A stretch of 64,000 nt of DNA, taken from contig CAVCMI010000008.1 of the NCBI GenBank assembly GCA_963603365.1, forward strand, positions 1 to 64,000, given 5' to 3'. This DNA is from F23-D06 sp963603365 (lineage in GTDB: Bacteria; Bacteroidota; Bacteroidia; Bacteroidales; WCHB1-69). Shown here one piece after another: positions 62,301 to 64,000 of this stretch. Under the pieces are notes generated by a model that did not search any database, was not told the DNA's origin, and worked only from the letters and a program-made list of their open reading frames with translations. Made by a program: the position numbers and the translations under genes. How positions within the stretch are numbered: the first letter of the stretch is position 1; the number at the start of each line of letters is the position of its first letter.

Positions 62301-64000
62301 CTACGACAATTTTGCGATCTGGTCTTTGAGAATCCTGATTCGTTCCTCGGCATCCGCCTGCTTCTTGCGTTCATTTTCCACAACACTGGCCGGTGCACTT
62401 TGCACAAAACGCTCGTTTTCGAGTTTCTTCATCACGCCCTGCAAAAAGCCTTCGGCATAGCGGAGGTCTGCCTGCAGTTTTTTCAATTCCTCCTCTGCGC
62501 TGACGAGTCCCTCAACAGGAACGGAGTATTTCATATTCTGCACAATGAACGAAACACAATTCACCTCCAGATCTTCGGATTTGTATTCGATTGCATCGAC
62601 ATTGGCGAGTTTGCAGATTACGGCGCCGGTGCCGTCATCGTCGCCGTTCTTGTTGCCGTGTGCTCGCAGGGAGAGCGTGTTTTTCACGGATATGTTCTTC
62701 TCTGAACGGACATGTCGGATTGCTTCAACCACGCTGCGGGCATGGGCAAAGCGGTCAAGCAGTGCGCGGTCGGGCTGTGTAGGCGTGGGCATGGCCTCTG
62801 TCATGACAGAAGCGCCCTCCTCACGTTGGCGCATCGAATGCCAAAGCTCTTCGGTTATGAAAGGCATAAACGGGTGCAATATCTTCATCAGCGTCTCGAA
62901 CAGGTCCAAAAGGTCGTCGAAAGTCTTGCGGTCAACGGGCTGCTGGTAGCCCGGCTTCACAATCTCGAGGAGGCACGAACAGAAATCGTCCCAGATCAGT
63001 TTGTATATAGAAATCAGGGCTTCCGACAATTTATAATTCTTGAAATCCTCCTCCATGCCGGCGAGTTCCTCATTGATGCGTTCTTTCATCCACTTGACAG
63101 CCACGGCCGAATGTGCCGGTTGCGGGAGTGTTTCGTCAATGTTCCAACCCATCACCAGACGGAACGCATTCCATATCTTGTTGCTGAAGTTGCGTCCCTG
63201 TTCGCACAGTGACTCGTCAAAAAGCAAGTCGTTTCCGGCGGGTGAGCTGTGCAGCATGCCGAAGCGCACGCCGTCTGCGCCATATTTCTCTATCAGCATA
63301 ATAGGGTCGGGTGAGTTGCCGAGCGACTTTGACATCTTGCGGCGGAGTTTGTCTCTTACAGTGCCGGTGAAATAAACATCCTTGAACGGAATCATGCCGC
63401 GCCATTCCAGACCTGCCATAATCATGCGGGCCACCCAGAAGAAAATGATATCGGGGGCGGTAATGAGCGTTGCCGTAGGATAATAGTAATTGATTTCCGG
63501 ATTGTCGGGATGGCGGATTCCGTCGAACACAGAAAGCGGCCAGAGCCACGACGAGAACCAAGTGTCCATCACATCTTCATCCTGTTTGAGGTCTTCTTTG
63601 GAAAGATTCAGTTCCGGGAATCGCTGTTGTGCCAAAGAGAGCGCCTCCTCGATGTTGTGTGCCACCACCGTCTCATGGTTCGGCAGATAGTAGGCCGGGA
63701 TGCGGTGTCCCCACCAGAGCTGGCGGCTGATGCACCAATCCTTGATGTTCTCCATCCAATGCGCGTACGTGTTCTTGAACTTGTCGGGGAAGAATCGTAT
63801 CTCATTCTTCATCACGGCTTCAAGGGCTGGCTTTGCCAATTCGTCCATCTTGCAGAACCACTGCATCGACAGTTTGGGTTCCACAACCTCATTTGTTCTT
63901 TCCGAGAAGCCGACCTTATTGACATAATCCTCAATTTTCACAAGACTCCCAGCCTCTTTGAGGAGCGGAATGATTGCCTTTCGGGCCTCAAAGCGGTCCA
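62301..64000 (-). CDS. valS: Valyl-tRNA synthetase, truncated by right window edge
   Basis: 566 codons of the C-terminal part are present. The gene continues past the right edge, so the HIGH motif is outside. Visible parts: the editing/catalytic segment with WCISRQLWWGHRIPAYYLPN, then KDVYFTGTVRDKLRRKMSKS giving the KMSKS loop, the anticodon-binding domain and the C-terminal coiled-coil arm (SAEEELKKLQADLRYAEGFL, then NERKKQADAEERIRIL). It charges tRNA-Val and edits threonine. Confidence 0.97.
   Translation of the reverse strand, partial: DRFEARKAIIPLLKEAGSLVKIEDYVNKVGFSERTNEVVEPKLSMQWFCKMDELAKPALEAVMKNEIRFFPDKFKNTYAHWMENIKDWCISRQLWWGHRIPAYYLPNHETVVAHNIEEALSLAQQRFPELNLSKEDLKQDEDVMDTWFSSWLWPLSVFDGIRHPDNPEINYYYPTATLITAPDIIFFWVARMIMAGLEWRGMIPFKDVYFTGTVRDKLRRKMSKSLGNSPDPIMLIEKYGADGVRFGMLHSSPAGNDLLFDESLCEQGRNFSNKIWNAFRLVMGWNIDETLPQPAHSAVAVKWMKERINEELAGMEEDFKNYKLSEALISIYKLIWDDFCSCLLEIVKPGYQQPVDRKTFDDLLDLFETLMKILHPFMPFITEELWHSMRQREEGASVMTEAMPTPTQPDRALLDRFAHARSVVEAIRHVRSEKNISVKNTLSLRAHGNKNGDDDGTGAVICKLANVDAIEYKSEDLEVNCVSFIVQNMKYSVPVEGLVSAEEELKKLQADLRYAEGFLQGVMKKLENERFVQSAPASVVENERKKQADAEERIRILKDQIAKLS

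Overview
The window is chromosomal DNA from a member of the Bacteroidota, most likely order Bacteroidales. Three things point there. First, the -7 promoter element typical of that phylum, TAnnTTTG, can be read at suitable distances upstream of some two dozen genes on both strands, including both tRNAs. Second, several families are typical of the phylum: DUF4369-type lipoproteins, a 2TM-domain protein, a GreA/B-like factor starting MSRGFVKEGDQEE, an EF-G paralogue with a degenerate G domain, and YtrA-type GntR/ABC operons. Third, many envelope lipoproteins have short signal peptides ending in a lipobox Cys. Genus and species cannot be assigned from the sequence alone.

Layout. 1-3.9 kb: the downstream end of a type I restriction-modification locus carrying a DUF1016/YhcG PDDEXK nuclease, a RhuM-family protein, a small wHTH-like gene and hsdS. 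3.9-8 kb (minus strand): thpR, a DPP-IV peptidase, ferritin and a PAP2 phosphatase. 8-16.6 kb: gcvP, a small lipoprotein, a PurF-like protein that lacks the glutaminase Cys, a queuosine-precursor transporter with a structured leader, dprA and a polysaccharide flippase. 16.8-19.1 kb: a GntR-regulated ABC operon with a strong palindromic operator. 19.1-22 kb: a subtilase fused to a probable outer-membrane beta-barrel, and a small exported protein. 22.1-27.9 kb: a MacAB-TolC-like ABC efflux operon (ATPase, two FtsX-type permeases, HlyD adaptor, TolC). 27.9-31 kb (minus strand): two lipoproteins, cinA and xerD in one operon.

31-44.7 kb is mostly housekeeping: a YD-repeat-like protein, glnA, a membrane-anchored hypothetical, pruA, folP, the EF-G paralogue, a Nif3-family protein, a C4 zinc-ribbon protein, greA, a hypothetical, tdk and pta. 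44.7-53.7 kb (minus strand) is translation and RNA metabolism: gcvH, frr, a 2TM protein, pyrH, rplI-rpsR-rpsF, pdxA, infB, nusA and tRNA-Gln; no rimP lies in front of nusA. 53.8-62 kb is an accessory envelope region: small lipoproteins, a GH29 alpha-L-fucosidase, tRNA-Arg, a metallopeptidase-like lipoprotein between two nearly identical copies of a frameshifted lipoprotein gene, a beta-helix lipoprotein and a patatin. The window ends inside valS.

The most interesting items are the accessory genes inside the type I RM locus, the PurF-like protein with a dead glutaminase site, the EF-G paralogue with a substituted catalytic His, the protease-barrel fusion, the GntR operator with its small membrane-protein partner, the structured leader before the queuosine transporter, and the duplicated frameshifted lipoprotein locus. 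All family assignments come from reading motifs by eye; no database search was run.
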